Shown here piece after piece: positions 35,749 through 48,135 of a DNA stretch of 64,000 nucleotides. The notes below the pieces were generated by a model. That model had not been told where the DNA came from, ran no database searches, and saw only the letters and a program-made list of their open reading frames with translations. Each line of letters opens with the position of its first letter. The first letter of the stretch is position 1. This DNA is from Dermacentor variabilis (Eukaryota > Arthropoda > Arachnida > Ixodida > Ixodidae): positions 56,300,255-56,364,254 of the forward strand of contig NC_134576.1 of the NCBI RefSeq assembly GCF_050947875.1. Direction: 5' to 3'. The position numbers and the translations under genes are program-made.

Positions 35749-36032
35749 TTAGTTTTTCACACTGGGCACCAGGTAGCACGGGCACTCATCGAACACGGTT
35801 GGCACAGCACCAGGCAAAAGTTTTCTGATGCGGCACCCTGAAACGTAGTCACTCGCGAGGAAATGACGGCTACCGCGCTCGATGCCGACTTGTCGTTGAA
35901 GACGAAATTTTCTCTTGGGATGTTTTTGAGCCACTTTGCAAACAGGTCTGAATCAGTCGGGAATGGATGAAAAGAAACGCCCTGAGTTTTACACAACTCT
36001 GACTTGCAAAGCGGCACGCAGCAGTACACCAT
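35749..36032 (-). pseudogene. THAP-domain protein, copy 3 (frameshifted)
   Basis: Starts MVYCCVPLCKSELCKT and keeps FHPFPTD and FAKWLKN. The same 4-nt deletion as in copy 2 removes the later Cys and shifts the frame. RHFLASDYV and LLPGAVPTVFDE are readable in the other frame down to the stop at 35,749. Copy 1's nonsense codon is absent. Confidence 0.65.
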
Positions 36033-36531
36033 CGCCGCGTTGGATGATCAACGGCAGGCAATCAACACCGTCGCACAGCAAATAACTTAATCCGTGGAAG
36101 AAACGGGTAGAAACGTGCACCAGCGCTCACAACACTAAAAGCCACGCTGCCTGCCGGCACACAGTGTGATGAGAGCACTCCCCGTCCAAGAAAGAAATAC
36201 GCGACGCTCGAAAAAAAAAAAAAAGCAAGCGCAGACAAACAGTGACGTTTGCGCTTCGCACATAAGAGGGAAGTCAAGTTGGCAGGCTTTTCTGAACATT
36301 GTTAAGATCGGCGAATTCGGACCTGGAGGATTCTGAGAAAACCAACGTAAAGGCGGATGAGTCGGAATTCGAGACACAATTTGACACGCAGCTGCGATGA
36401 ATGCCGTTCGCGGAAGCAGGGGCGACAATGGCGTCGTCAGGTAGCCGAGTCAGGAGACGATAACCCCTACTCCTGACAATGTGGCCAGAAAAAGAAAGCA
36501 ATGAATATGGCGGCATTGAAACTTATATGAA

Positions 36532-36732
36532 TGCGCCGCGATGGCTCAGTGGTTGGAGTGCTAAGCTACTGAGCCGTTTCTATGAAGGCGAAATTCTAGA
36601 GGCCCGTGCACTGTGCAGTGTCTTTGCACGTTGAAGAACGCCAGGTGGTCGAAATTTCCAGAGCCCTTCACATTTGCGCCCCTCATAGCACGAGTCGCTT
36701 TGGGACGTTAAACCCCCATAAACCATAAACCA
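36532..36732 (+). mobile_element. tRNA-derived SINE, right arm
   Basis: Complete counterpart of the SINE at 9,880-10,075, here in forward orientation. Box A lies in GATGGCTCAGTGG near 36,540, and the tail has a short duplicated CCATAAA unit. Box B is again missing. Confidence 0.7.
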
Positions 36733-38546
36733 TTCCGTTAACATGCGCATTACCTAAATTCTCTACCAGCACTTAACTTCGGCATGGACTATGAGACGTG
36801 CAAGCAATTGACCGAAATACGACGTTCGGCATTTCAGACCGCAACATCTGTCATTTCCCTGTCACACCTTTCAGGGACGAGAGTGATTGGACCTTTGATG
36901 TTCCTACGGTTCGAATTTTTCTATTAAAGCTCCGTTCACGTGTGAACTTATTGGCTGACATGTAGATAAATCATTTGCTTTTTGTTTTCTTTCGTTTCGG
37001 TGAATCCCTGAACAAGGAGCAGCGGAAAAACAGCATGAAACCAGGCGATCACCGCCCGCCGCCGCAGAAGCAGGCGGGCAGAGAGCGGTCCCTAGCAGTA
37101 GGGTCGTCGCACCCCTGGCGGCGGCGAAAGGCGCAATTCTTGGAGATAAACTCCCATTGCTTCCGCGGCGAATGCGAAGGCCGTAAGAAGGAAAGCGCGC
37201 GCTCCCCTAGAGACCGGCCGTGTTTTATGGTGTTTATTTTTCAGAAATAGCAGGGACGTGCTAGACCTTGCCTAGAGCTTGAGCTTATCCACGTCACCCC
37301 TCGACCTCCTTTGTATGCGAACCGGCACTTCTCCCTACAGCTCTATTTACGTCCCCTCTGGACTGACGCGTTCGTGGAAAGGGAAACGATGCAGTTTCTA
37401 CAATGCTCTTAAGGGGAGTCACGGATAATTACAGCTGTGAAGAAGCTAACAAGCGAAGCTTAGGGACCTCCAGAGGACATTGTGCGCATTCGACGCAGTG
37501 GGGTGCGCGCCAGTTTGCCGCGCGAACTCTCCTCTCCGATTACCTGTGGGACTCCCCACCCCCTTCCCCTAAAGCCCCTGCACCTACGCGCCACTTTCTT
37601 AGGTAGCGACAACCTTTGTTGTGCGTCGCCTTTTCCCATCACACGACATCCGGTTCCGGTATTTCCGGTTCCGGCATTTCTGGTTTGAAAATTTCCGGTT
37701 CCGGCGTTTCCGCTTCCTGGAGTTGCGCTGCGGAAATTTCCGATTTCACTGCTGATAGACGATGGTGAGACGCCCGCGCGTGCTTAGCAGAGCTGCGGCA
37801 GTCACCATTAGAAAAATGCAAAGGGTACAAGCTGTTGTATTCCGCTGAAGTAGTAGTTCGCGGTCGCTGTTGTCCAAATGCACGAAAAACGGCAGTGGTC
37901 TCCAAGCGCCCAGGCACTACACTCCACTGTACGTTGTCGCTCGTGCCACAACCCGTCGCAGGTTTACGCGAAGCAGCGAACACGAGCAGATCGCAGGTTA
38001 CAGTAGGCGGTGGTTCTTGGATGGAATCGCATTCACAGTTTCAATCGCAGCTCGTGCAATTAAAGCCTCTCCAGCGGCGCGAAAGTGAACAACGCTAAAA
38101 AACAGTGTCACGTCCACTCGGAACAGGAAGCTGCAGCTACGTAAGTTCCGCTTGAAGCCGTAAGCTAAGGGGGTGAGTGAGGGCAGGTTGGCGGTACTTA
38201 ACTTTGTCGGCGGAAACGTGGGTGGAGGAGCTTTAAGAAGCACAGCAAGCGTTAAAAAGGTAGGCGAGACCCGTGACCTATCCATCACGCGATTCTCGAG
38301 GTCCGGTATGGGAGAACGCAAGGAAGGACTTTTTAAGGCTTGTATCGCAGCTCACAGCGTCCGAACAAAGGAAGGTGGAAGGGGTAATGAAAATGTACGG
38401 CGAACAGGGTGAGCGCTAACTTCCAACTGACGGGTTATTTTATGACTCAGAAGGCTACTTATACACTCCGCGAACCATGGGACATGAATCGACAACAGAA
38501 AACCAAACAACAAAACAAAAGTAACCACGTGAAAAAACATATTATG

Positions 38547-38587
38547 ACAGCCTGTGGCGGCAGTCTCGTACTGCCGCCACAGGCTGT
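38547..38587 (-). other. Conserved 41-nt hairpin, copy 3
   Basis: All 18 stem pairs are Watson-Crick in this copy. The loop is ACGAG when read on the repeat's own strand. Confidence 0.8.
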
Positions 38588-39113
38588 AAAACGCGAAAAA
38601 CGCACTGTTTAACTGGAGACTTCTTAATTGGCAAGGTCTGATCCGTGTCCCCGGTGGTTCATGACGCCAAACCTCTCCAGGCTTGTCGCTGCTGATAGCC
38701 TTCCCGGTTTTTTGGCAGCGATGCTTGATCACACGAGGAATGGAGAACCTAAGCTGGACAACTTTCTGGTCGCACGGCTCGTTTCTTGCTTGACTCTTGG
38801 GGCCAAACACTGAACGTTCGAACATCATGCCGCCATTTTCTTTTTCACGTACAGACCACAGTAGACATTCTCTTAAATAGGCAAGCACCTACGGCACGAA
38901 GCACCACCTCTTGCGCGTCAATGTATGGCCCACTGATTAAATCTGCACGGTTGCTTCAACAATATGCATCACAAGTTCGAGCAAGATATTGTTCCAGTGT
39001 GTCTCTTCACTGCGGAAATGACACGAAGAGCAATATGGCGCGGCGGCCCTGTAGATTCCGCCGCCGTCTCGCGGATAGAGCTTATTGCATTCATTGTGCA
39101 TGCAGCGTATTAA

Positions 39114-40540
39114 AGGGCCCCTGAAACGGCTTGGACAAATTTTGTAAACGCGTAGGGTACAGCTTAAGTAGAACATTCGCACCACAATTTAAGTGAAGCG
39201 TTACGTATTAATGGAGCTACAAGCGATTACAAGTTACCCTCCTCCCTAGCCATGCTTTTCCTCCTGAACTCGTTCGCCGAGCGATCGGGGCTAAGCTCCG
39301 CCTTCACTGGCTCTGCGTCACGATGCGACGTCACATCGTCCACTTCCGGTTGTTTTGAAACCCGCCCTCGACCGCGAGAAACCTCTCTGCTAGCCACTTG
39401 GCCGTCGACCCCAAGCGAAAGCTATCGAAGCAGCGTGCGTTGCAAGCATTCAGTCGTAGCGCCGAACGTGTCTGGTATTCCGGTAATCACACATTACCTG
39501 AATATTTCGGCGGAACGGTGGAGGCATAAACTCAAGCTGATGAAGGAACTTTAGCGTAGACGGACGTGAGCTGCCTGATACGGGTGCCTGCCTCCACGGT
39601 CCAGCCACCCGTTGGGGCAGAGCTTAACGAGCCAAATAAAGAGCTAATATTGCTGTAACCAAGTGTAAAATATTTTAAACATTTACAAAAACAGCGTGTT
39701 AACGATTACACTCCTGCTAAAAATTTACACCAGCAGCAAAGAAGAATATATTTTGTTACTGCTACCGTGTGTGGTTGAGCTCTATGCCACCAGGTGGCTG
39801 CACCGTGCAGGCCATTCACATTTGCGCTTCTGTTCATCACCTCAAACGACACCCAAGGGGACACGGCCAGGCCCTGTCCCTTTGCGCTTGCATTTACCCT
39901 AATACCGGATTCCCGAAACGCTATTGCGATAGTAATCTTCCGTTGTAAAGTGACGGCCGCAATCGCACAAATCCTGGCGCCGATCGGATAGCGGCACTCC
40001 GATGCGCTGCAGCCAGTCAGCTCGTGTACTGTCTTGCAGAGGGACACGATGTCACAGCTTGACATATTGCCCGTCGCTACGTCTGCAGTCCACAACTCAA
40101 CAAAGTCGAATCAAAGCGCTAGCGAAAAGACAAACCGATACTGACGGCGGAGCTCTCGTCAAAGACGGAGCACGTTGAAACACATGCAGGCGACACTTGC
40201 TGAGTGCCGGAAGTGCTTAAGTGTACTGAAAAATTGTTCCTGTGCATTCTCTCTATATTACTCTCTTTTTATAAAAACGAAATATCTAACATTCCAACTA
40301 TTACGAACATCATTTGTTTACCATAAAGTTGGAAAAATTATCGATCACGCGCTCTGGTCAGCCGATCGGATAGCTCGCCTCACTGACGTCATATGGCTGA
40401 TTTCGGTCATATGGGTAGGGGCGGCTTAAAATTCTGCCGAGCAGTGTGCTGAGATCGGCAGCGATGTGCATTTTTAAAACCTTATAATAAATTACACGCT
40501 TTACGCAGAGCACTTAGATGTGTCAATTAATGATCAGAAT
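39114..40540 (-). mobile_element. TTAA element, truncated at the arm boundary
   Basis: Begins after TTAA at 39,110-39,113 and matches the element at 5,967-7,453 with about 1% difference, but lacks its last 60 bp. The sequence beyond 40,540 is unrelated. The break inside the element defines the outer edge of the inverted duplication. Confidence 0.8.
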
Positions 40541-42378
40541 TTCAGTCATCTTATATTGCCACTATTTTCCTGCAGCAATAAATATAAAGTCCTCATCGAC
40601 AAGATCGACAACTAATCATTCATATAAACAATTGCAGTATGTCGGTTTGACTGAAACATTTTTGTGCTCTATTTAACCAAGAACAATTAAATTACTGCGT
40701 GATGCTCTTTTGCAAATATCAGTGAATTATTTGCGTGCAAAAAGAAATGAAGCTTTCGTTACTAATTGTAAGCAGCAGACAGCTATATTACCATATTCTG
40801 GATATACACTTAGTTGTGCAGATTTATTTTCTATCTGCCAGTTGTCAACTGCTATATTAAAGAATGTTGGCCTATATTTAAAGGTAAACGCAGTATGAAA
40901 AAGATATAGTACTTTATGCCTATCAAACTGGAATAATATGTACCGTTTTGCCTACACCATTGGCAGATTCAGGGGGAGGGCCCTGGAAGTTTGTCTCTTC
41001 CCCTGATACATGCTGGCTCTAATTCTGACTCATATGAATATGTATCTGTTCAGTAGAAAAGCTCTCTCGCCTCGTTTCCCTCTTGTTCTCCTTTTGGATG
41101 AGGCCCCCTGTTGATACTATCCTTGTTCCACTCTTGGCCCGCATCATTTCATAATCGAGGCATGTAAAGCCACAGTACCTTATGCGATGCAGCTCTGACA
41201 TCATGCATACCATAGAGAATTGTACATGAACCTGAACCCATGCTTAACCATTCTTCTGATCAAATGTTGATTTTTAGACTAATGTCCTTTGCTCTTGCAT
41301 GACAGCTATCTCTGCTGTATTGTTGCTGCTCTCTCATGTATGTATACCAATAAATGATCTTAGTCAATTTCTTCTTGAACATTGAGTCCAATCTTTGCCA
41401 ACTGAAGTGTGCGTTAGATGTTAATTTTTCAAGACCTGTCTTCACAATCTGCCTCTACCTCACCCATTTTAGCAACCTCAATTCAGTCACTTCTCCATCC
41501 TGACTTCTAGGTGACTTTATTAGAATTGTTTAGGTTCCATACAGTATTGCTGGTCACGTATTGTCTTGTAAGTTTATTACACAATGAAAATCTTCAACAT
41601 GTCTGGAACCTCTATAACATAAACATCATGATGCATCTTTTCAGTTTCTCCAAACTATCTCAATTCTTGTGATTATGTGGGCTGTCCAATTTTTCCATGT
41701 TGGCGTCTTCAGTTATCATTGAACCAAGGTATCCGTCTTCTCTATCGTTTATTCTCAAGGCTTCCCTTTCATCTACTCTGAGAAATTGGCATGTGGCTAC
41801 CAGATGTCGGCAGTTTGCCTCACAACACATGCACATGCTCAGCTACTTTTGCGAACCTTTGTGTTAGATGTCAATCAGCATGAGCAAAGCAGCGAGAATG
41901 GGGAATTATGAAATTAAGGCAGAGGTTCATACTTATGAGGTGAGTACATGTGAAGAAAATATTCAGAAATGTTGGGAATTTACAGTTTCCTGTTTATTGG
42001 TCTATTAAACTCTCCCTAGCTATTTCAGTTATTTCATCATGTGTTGCAATTTTTAGTTGCAATATGTTTTTCTTAAGTTCTGCCACCCTTACTACTTGAA
42101 GTTTGAGAACCTATATTTCTTATTCACTTGGTTCATTCATACCTACAATCAGCAGTCTTCTCACTCTAAATTAGCTATTGAATGCAATGCCCCGATATGT
42201 TCTCAGTCTACTTCAGTGGGAGTCACTAACACAGTAAATGATCATGAATCATGCGTGTTCTTAGAAAGTGCCTTCATGTGATGGCAGCTGTAAGTTAAGG
42301 TAGGGGATGCTTTGGAAAGCATGTTACGTGGCTTACATGAGAATTATTTTATGCCAGAAAGCGCACAAATATTTGTGT
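40541..42378. other. AT-rich; possible old LINE remnant on minus strand
   Basis: Between about 41,020 and 41,830, minus-strand frames give scattered LINE-like phrases, such as DREDGYLGSMITEDANM, broken by many stops. This is weak evidence of a decayed non-LTR element. Nothing else is recognised here. Confidence 0.3.
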
Positions 42379-43800
42379 CTATTTCTGGTGTTCTTCCTTT
42401 CTACTTTGGCTGATAACTGTGAATAGTACGATAGTGGAGCGATCGGCGAAGGAGACGCGGGCGGCACACATACCAATTACGGGGGCTGTTCCGCCATCGG
42501 CGACACGGAGAACAGGCGTCATGGCGGGCGTGATTATTTTCCTCAGCCGGTTACGAAGGTCAGCGCTCATTACCGACAAATGCACCCCAGTGTCTATAAG
42601 AGCATATACAGAAACACCGTCGACTTGTGCGTCAAGAAGGTTCAAATGAGTGGGCAATGTCAGTAGAGGATTTGGCGGCGTAGGGAGCAATGCAGCGTCA
42701 CCTTGAGGCGCTGCATCGTCTAGTTTTCCGGCTTGGAGCGGCGTCCGAAGGGAGTTGGCGAAAAGGAGCGACGGGGCTGGGGAGAGCGAGATTGTCATGG
42801 TTAGGGCGAAGGCGAACAAAAATAGGGGCAAGTCGGCGCAGGAGAATCAGTGGCGGCATTATCCGAGCGTGCGGCACAGGGACGAGAAGGGCCACCTGGG
42901 GGGGAGAGTAGGCAGTATAAGTAGAGCGGGTCGGGGAACTCCAGCGACTACGACAGTGCCGAGAAATGCACCCGATTCGATGGCAGTGAAAACAAATGGG
43001 TTTGTCGTCAGCAGTGTGCCATTCAGACGGGTTGCGGAACCGTGGTGGGTAAGACGATGCGGGACGGGGCGGAATCGAAGAAGCCGGGTGGGTATCAGGG
43101 TGATGGGCCGAGCAGATGGTGTGAAGACCCATGTTTGCGAACTCCTGGCGGACAACTGCCTGGATCAGGGAAACCGCGACAGCAGGTGCGTTGGAGGGGC
43201 TGGAGTCGAAGGCAGCCGGATAGGCAGCCTCGATGTCACGCCGGACGATTCTGGTAACATCGCCAGTGTTGTTGGGACGAGGAGCGTCGGCACAGCAGAG
43301 AGAGAGAGATTCTTGTATGGGAAGGAAAAATAAGGGTAAAGTGCACCGCAGTAACTGTCTTTCAGTTGAGGACACCTCTACGTCGCGCTGCACAAGAGAG
43401 AAGGGGAATTGAAAGAGGGGTGAGAGAGATGCGTCGTCGGCGGCCAGAGCGGCGTGCGTGGGCAAGTTGGTGGCGTTGGCGTATGAGGCGCAATGGCGCG
43501 CCTAGTCGTGATGAAGGAATGCTTCCTGCGCAGCGAGAGCCGCGTCACACATCTGGCGTACGTTGCCGTCGATGGTTGGGCATTGGACCAGCAGGGCACG
43601 GAGTGCAGCAGCGAGAGCGGCTATCAGTGCGTCCTTGGGGTCGCTGCTCGGAGCGGTTGAAGGGCCGCGTGACGGCTCAGCTGCGGCTGTATGGGTGCTG
43701 CGGTCACGATGGGCGTCACTGTAAGATCGGCCCTGCGGGGTGCGAGCAGACGTAGACGGAGCGGCTGTATGCGGCTCGGTCGATGCGGCGCCTGCCAGCT
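42379..43800 (-). pseudogene. Gypsy-type gag and aspartic protease remnant
   Basis: On the minus strand the gag-side frames (about 43,800 to 43,100) lead to a zinc knuckle with CFHCHRIGCISRHC, then to an aspartic protease with VYALIDTGVHLSVMSADL, which contains the catalytic DTG, and a second half with GTAPVIGMC. This order is gag-protease of a Ty3/gypsy LTR retrotransposon. The reading frame shifts between gag pieces, and after the protease the sequence ends without a reverse transcriptase. It is a truncated, inactive copy. The identity is clear; the family and LTRs are not determined. Confidence 0.75.
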
Positions 43801-45560
43801 CTAGCGTTTCTACGCGAAAGGGGCCGCTCGGATGACGACAGCAACACGGCCGCCTTTCTCTCGCGCTGACACTCGGGTCAGCTCGGCTCAGTTGTCGAGT
43901 GTAGGAGTGAATCTGCCAGGGACGCTGAAGCCACCGCTTTCGAGCAAAGTTTCGAAATCATGTTTTGCCTTCCTGTCCACAGGCTAAATATCGTTACGGT
44001 GAAGGGAACAAAGAAGTTGGATTGGACGAGAGCAAGACGAAGTCTGGCAGTGGCCTGGACGCCATTAACCTCAGTTGTAAATATACAATATTTTACACTC
44101 GTGGGCCTACTTTCTTCCTGCAACAACATATTCTGCTACGTCGAGGACGTCGTTCCCTTCTACATGCTGAGCAGCTGTATGTGATTTGTGAAGATACTGA
44201 AGGAGAGGGGACGTAAATATTAGCATATATCATCCAAGGAGGCTATGATACGAGTTACTCGCCGTGATGTAAGGATGTACATAGCAGAACGAAAGATTGC
44301 TCACCGCGGTAGGCGTGACTGGCCTCGCTCGCCATTGACGATATCAGAAGGCTAAGTGCTCGTGTCTGTTGCGTTATATCCATCTCGAGGAGAGTCGTGG
44401 TAACGAAGATGATTGCGATACAGTCTACTACAGCTACATCAACTATAACCGTAGCGCAAATACAGTGGCTGAAGCGTAACCGTCGCCACAAGTGACCGGG
44501 ACGAACAGCTCTGACTCTGGAGTGTGCCGTTTCTCTCCGAGCGCCTCTACTGCAAAGCTGCGTCTGCGCCGCGCTATAGCCGTGTATTCTCCTAGAGTTG
44601 CTAGAGGTGGTTTCACTCTGTACCGACGTTCCAGTTCGATAGTGCTCTGGCCCCTGCACATTTCTAGACTCCCGGCACTCGACACAGTGCACAAGGCTAC
44701 CGTACCCATGTGTGTCCCATTAGCTTCGTCTCCCGTTCACGTCTGGGCATATCCGTTTGCCCCGTACCCTTGTGCATCTGCTTAGGCTATTCGTACGTTT
44801 TAGTTTCAATCGCCCCTCTACATGTTATCTTCGACAGTTCACCTATTCTTCACAGAGGCCGACAGCCATATGTCGAAATTTGTAAAAGGTTATTTTTTTA
44901 ATTTATTTTCTGGACACTTTTTGTCTTTACGTTTCCTTGTACTCCGTCTTTTAGGAAATACATCATCTATTGTCGGTCGGTGCTTCCTGTCTCCGTAGTG
45001 TCGTGCGCGCTACACGATGAGTCACGGAGGTGCTGCCGCTGGCGGGCGGAGACGCAGACAAACAGGCACGCAAGTGACGCTGGATATACAGCTGTATATT
45101 TGGTTGCATGCGGCGCTCGAGAGCCTCCTTGCCCTGGCAGCAGTGTTTGTATTCCACCTGTAGATTGCACGGTGACGCGCTCACACCGCCAGCTACGTGC
45201 CAATGGCACCAGCAAACGTTTTTTGCTTTCGCTTCGAAGCCTTCACGCATGGTGCTTCAAAACAGCCAGGTATGCATACGTTTGAGATAGCTTAACCTTC
45301 TCCTCGTCCTAATTTCACGCATCAGAACGAGAACGGCTGGCTGGTACCTGCGGTGTCTAGGCCGAGATGCCCGAGTGCGGGCTTGTCTCGCTCGTCAAGC
45401 CGGGTGCTGCTTTGAGTTGAACAATTCTCGTATCACAGCTACCGTTCGAGCTAAACGTTTGACCCTGATCTTCGCGTGTCATAAAAGGTTCAGACCTCAG
45501 GTTGTGCTACTTAGCATTCGTTTCCGTATGGTATGATGAACTTTATTTAATGTACTGAAG
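43801..45560. other. Unassigned; may include 5' sequence of the gypsy remnant
   Basis: Short overlapping frames with no recognised domain. The part nearest 43,800-44,200 could be the leader or LTR of the minus-strand gypsy remnant, but no LTR pair is visible in the window. Confidence 0.3.
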
Positions 45561-45568
45561 ATCAACCC

Positions 45569-48135
45569 TCAGGTTGACGCAGGCGGCTCCCACGTCGGGA
45601 CAGTAAGGTTTAACCTTACCGCCGTATCGTGGGCCTTCTGGACGGCCTGTACTTGATCGAAAGGAACTTCACTGCGTAGGACTCGCCGCTGCCAGTCTCT
45701 CTCTTTGTCACAGTCTGTGAAAGTCACAGGACATTGCCAAAGCATGTGATCCAGAGTAATGATGCCATTACACTTCTCGCAATTGATTGGTACCTCTCTT
45801 TCAGGATATAACTTATTAATAAAGTTTGGGCTTGGATAAGTTCTTGTCGGCAACAATCTCAGTGTCACCGCTTGAGCTCTATTGAGCTTAGCGCGTGGCA
45901 CTGGGAATTCCCTTCTGTTCATGTAGTAATGCCGCGTTATTTGAGTATATGTAAGTAATTGGTCCCTGTTCTCCTCCTGTATATTATTAAGGTCCTGGTC
46001 GCGTAGTGCACGGATAGTAAGTCCTCGTGCAGCTGCGTTAGCCATCTCGTTTAAGTTCTTCCGAGATGGATCGACAGACCCCATGTGCGCAGGAAACCAG
46101 CGGATTTCGATCCCTTGGCTGTCCAACTCACCGATCAGCTGGGCAGCCCTTTTGGTTACAAAGCCATTGGTAATGTGTCTAATAGCCATCTTAGAGTCAC
46201 TGTAAATCTTCGTCCACTTATTATTCCTTAAAGCCAATGCTATAGCTACTTGTTCCGCAACTGTCATGTCTTTAGTCATGATTGTAATAGCATCCCGAGT
46301 GAGACCATCTGCATCTACTACTACTGCCGTAAATGCTTTCTTTCCTCTGACCCATGCAGCATCTACAAAAGCCGCATGTTCTCTGTCGTGTTCTATCTCT
46401 TGCAGGAGAGCTTTGGCCCTTGCCTTTCGTCTTTCCAGGTTGTGCACCGGGTGCATATTTCTGGGGAAAGGAGTCGTCTTGATTATCTTTCTTATGCTAT
46501 CTTTTAGTTCTACTGTGCCTTCACCTGAAATTTTGGATTCGGTTGGGCACCACCATACCTCTTCTAGTATTGCTCTACCTGGCCTTGTTCCAGAGAGCCT
46601 CTCTCTGTGGGCAATTCACTGAGCTTCAATTATCTCGGCTATTGTGTTGTGGAGCCCCAGTTTGATTAATTTATTATCCGGTGTGTTAATCGGTAACCCC
46701 ACTGTTGTCTTGACTAGCCTTTTCATTAATCTGTTCAACTTGTTTAGCTCTGTCTGTGTCCAACGGAACATCCCAGCTACATAGGAGAAGTGACACAAGG
46801 CGAAAGCGTGGACCAGTCTCATGGCGCTCTCCTCTCCCAGCCCTCTGTGTCTTTTAGTGATTCTCCTTAGCAGACTTATTACCTCCACAGTCTTGCTTGT
46901 GATGTGTCGTATTTTTCTTCCGTTTGCCCCGTTTGCCTCCAGGAATAACCCTAAGACTCTAATGGATTCTACTTGCTTAATAGATTCGCCTGCCTTCGTG
47001 GTTAGTACTAACCTGGGTTCTTCCTCGGGAACATATCCCCTCGGTTTTCTACCCCTTCTTCTGTTCTTGAGTACAAGGTGTTCAGACTTATTAGCAGAGC
47101 ATTTGAGTCCCATGTCTTCTAAAATAGACTCTACCTCATAAATGCTCTGCTGAAGTCTGCTTTCCGCATGTCCCATACTTCCTTCAGCGGTCCATATAGT
47201 CACATCGTCTGCATAAATGGGAAATTGAGTGCCCTCTATCCCTTTTAATCCTTTTGCCACTTTTGACATGGCCAGGTTGAAAAGCATAGGTGACAAGTCC
47301 GACCCTTGTCGCGTCCCTCTGTCACCGAGGTCCATCTACTTTGATTTAATATCCCTGAATGTAAGGTGAGCTGAACGATTGCCAAGAAAGATTTTGACCA
47401 CTTCATAGAGTTTTCTCCCCAATCGCAGTTCGGAAATCACTTCAAGTATTGCTCTATGCTTAATTCTGTCAAAAGCTTTTTCGACCTCCAACCCCAAGAG
47501 AGCTCGAGTGTTTTTGGTTTAGCCAATAGCAGTTGATGCTTGATTAACAACATTGCATTTTGTGTGGACAAGCCTGATCTGAAACCAATCAGATTGTACG
47601 GTGGGATGTCATTGTCCTCCACATATTTCGTTAACCTGTACAATATGACATGCTCCACTGTCTTCCCTAGACATGACGTTACCGAAATTGGCCTCAAATT
47701 ATCCAAGTTGAGTTGCTTGCCCGGCTTTGTTATTAAGATAGTACTGGCCGTCCTCCATTCTTCTGGACATACCCCATCTTTCCATATTTCATTAATGTAT
47801 GTGGCCAGATATTTTATTGATTCGTCGTCCAAATTCTTAAGCAATCTGTTAGAGATGCCTTTCGGGCCAGCTGCTGACCTACTATTCGGATCATACAGTG
47901 CCGTGTGTACCTCACTTAGGGTGAATTCCTGATCCATATATTTGCATTCTACCCCTAAGTAATCGGCATAACTCACATCCTGATCCTCTTTCCTGAGGGG
48001 CAAGTATTTAGTAGACAATCGGTCCATTATGCTCTCTGCGCTTGCAGTTTGACTTTCCTGGTGTACCGGTTTCCCCACTGCCGTACGCCTGTTCGATTTA
48101 GTGCCTTTTTCGTTGAGCAGATGTGTAGAGAAGAA
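45569..48135 (-). pseudogene. LINE with reverse transcriptase and RNase H (I-group-like), near-complete ORF2 C-terminal half
   Basis: Read leftward. The RT N-terminal part (48,078-47,437) has AAGPKGISNRLLK and TILITKPGK...LRPISVTSC. The active site near 47,215 reads PIYADDVTIW. The RNase H domain (46,456-45,900) has FVDAAW, VAEQVAIALAL, IYSDSKMA and WFPAHMG, covering its D-E-D-H residues. A C-terminal finger CEKCNGIITLDHMLWQC follows. Lesions are one frameshift near 47,500, a TAG before MDLGDRGTRQG, and a TGA at 46,616; otherwise the frame is continuous. RT plus RNase H with a terminal CCHC is typical of I-group and related LINEs. The 5' end is truncated near 48,135. Confidence 0.85.

Larger units (their letters stand above)
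35182..39109 (-). repeat. Copy 3 of the composite repeat
   Basis: Inverted relative to copies 1 and 2. It has the complete SINE like copy 1, but like copy 2 it has the 18-bp segment (about 38,376-38,393), lacks the 57-bp segment, and has the 4-nt THAP deletion. The GGAA cluster has an extra 15-bp unit. Confidence 0.75.
32181..40540 (-). repeat. Right arm of the 8.4-kb inverted duplication
   Basis: Reverse complement of 6,027-14,428. It holds, in mirror order, the LINE fragment, the hAT-like element with its solo LTR, copy 3 of the composite repeat, and a truncated TTAA element. Its middle part carries three indels shared with copy 2 and not with the left arm. Confidence 0.9.

Noticed and set aside
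6027..40540. A giant DNA transposon with 8.4-kb terminal inverted repeats
   Set aside because: The arm ends lie inside other elements, the left element continues past the arm edge, there is no target duplication at 6,026/40,541, and the spacer has no intact transposition gene.
42755..43333. A 192-aa plus-strand gene
   Set aside because: It is the antisense shadow of the gypsy gag-protease remnant on the minus strand, whose motifs are clear.
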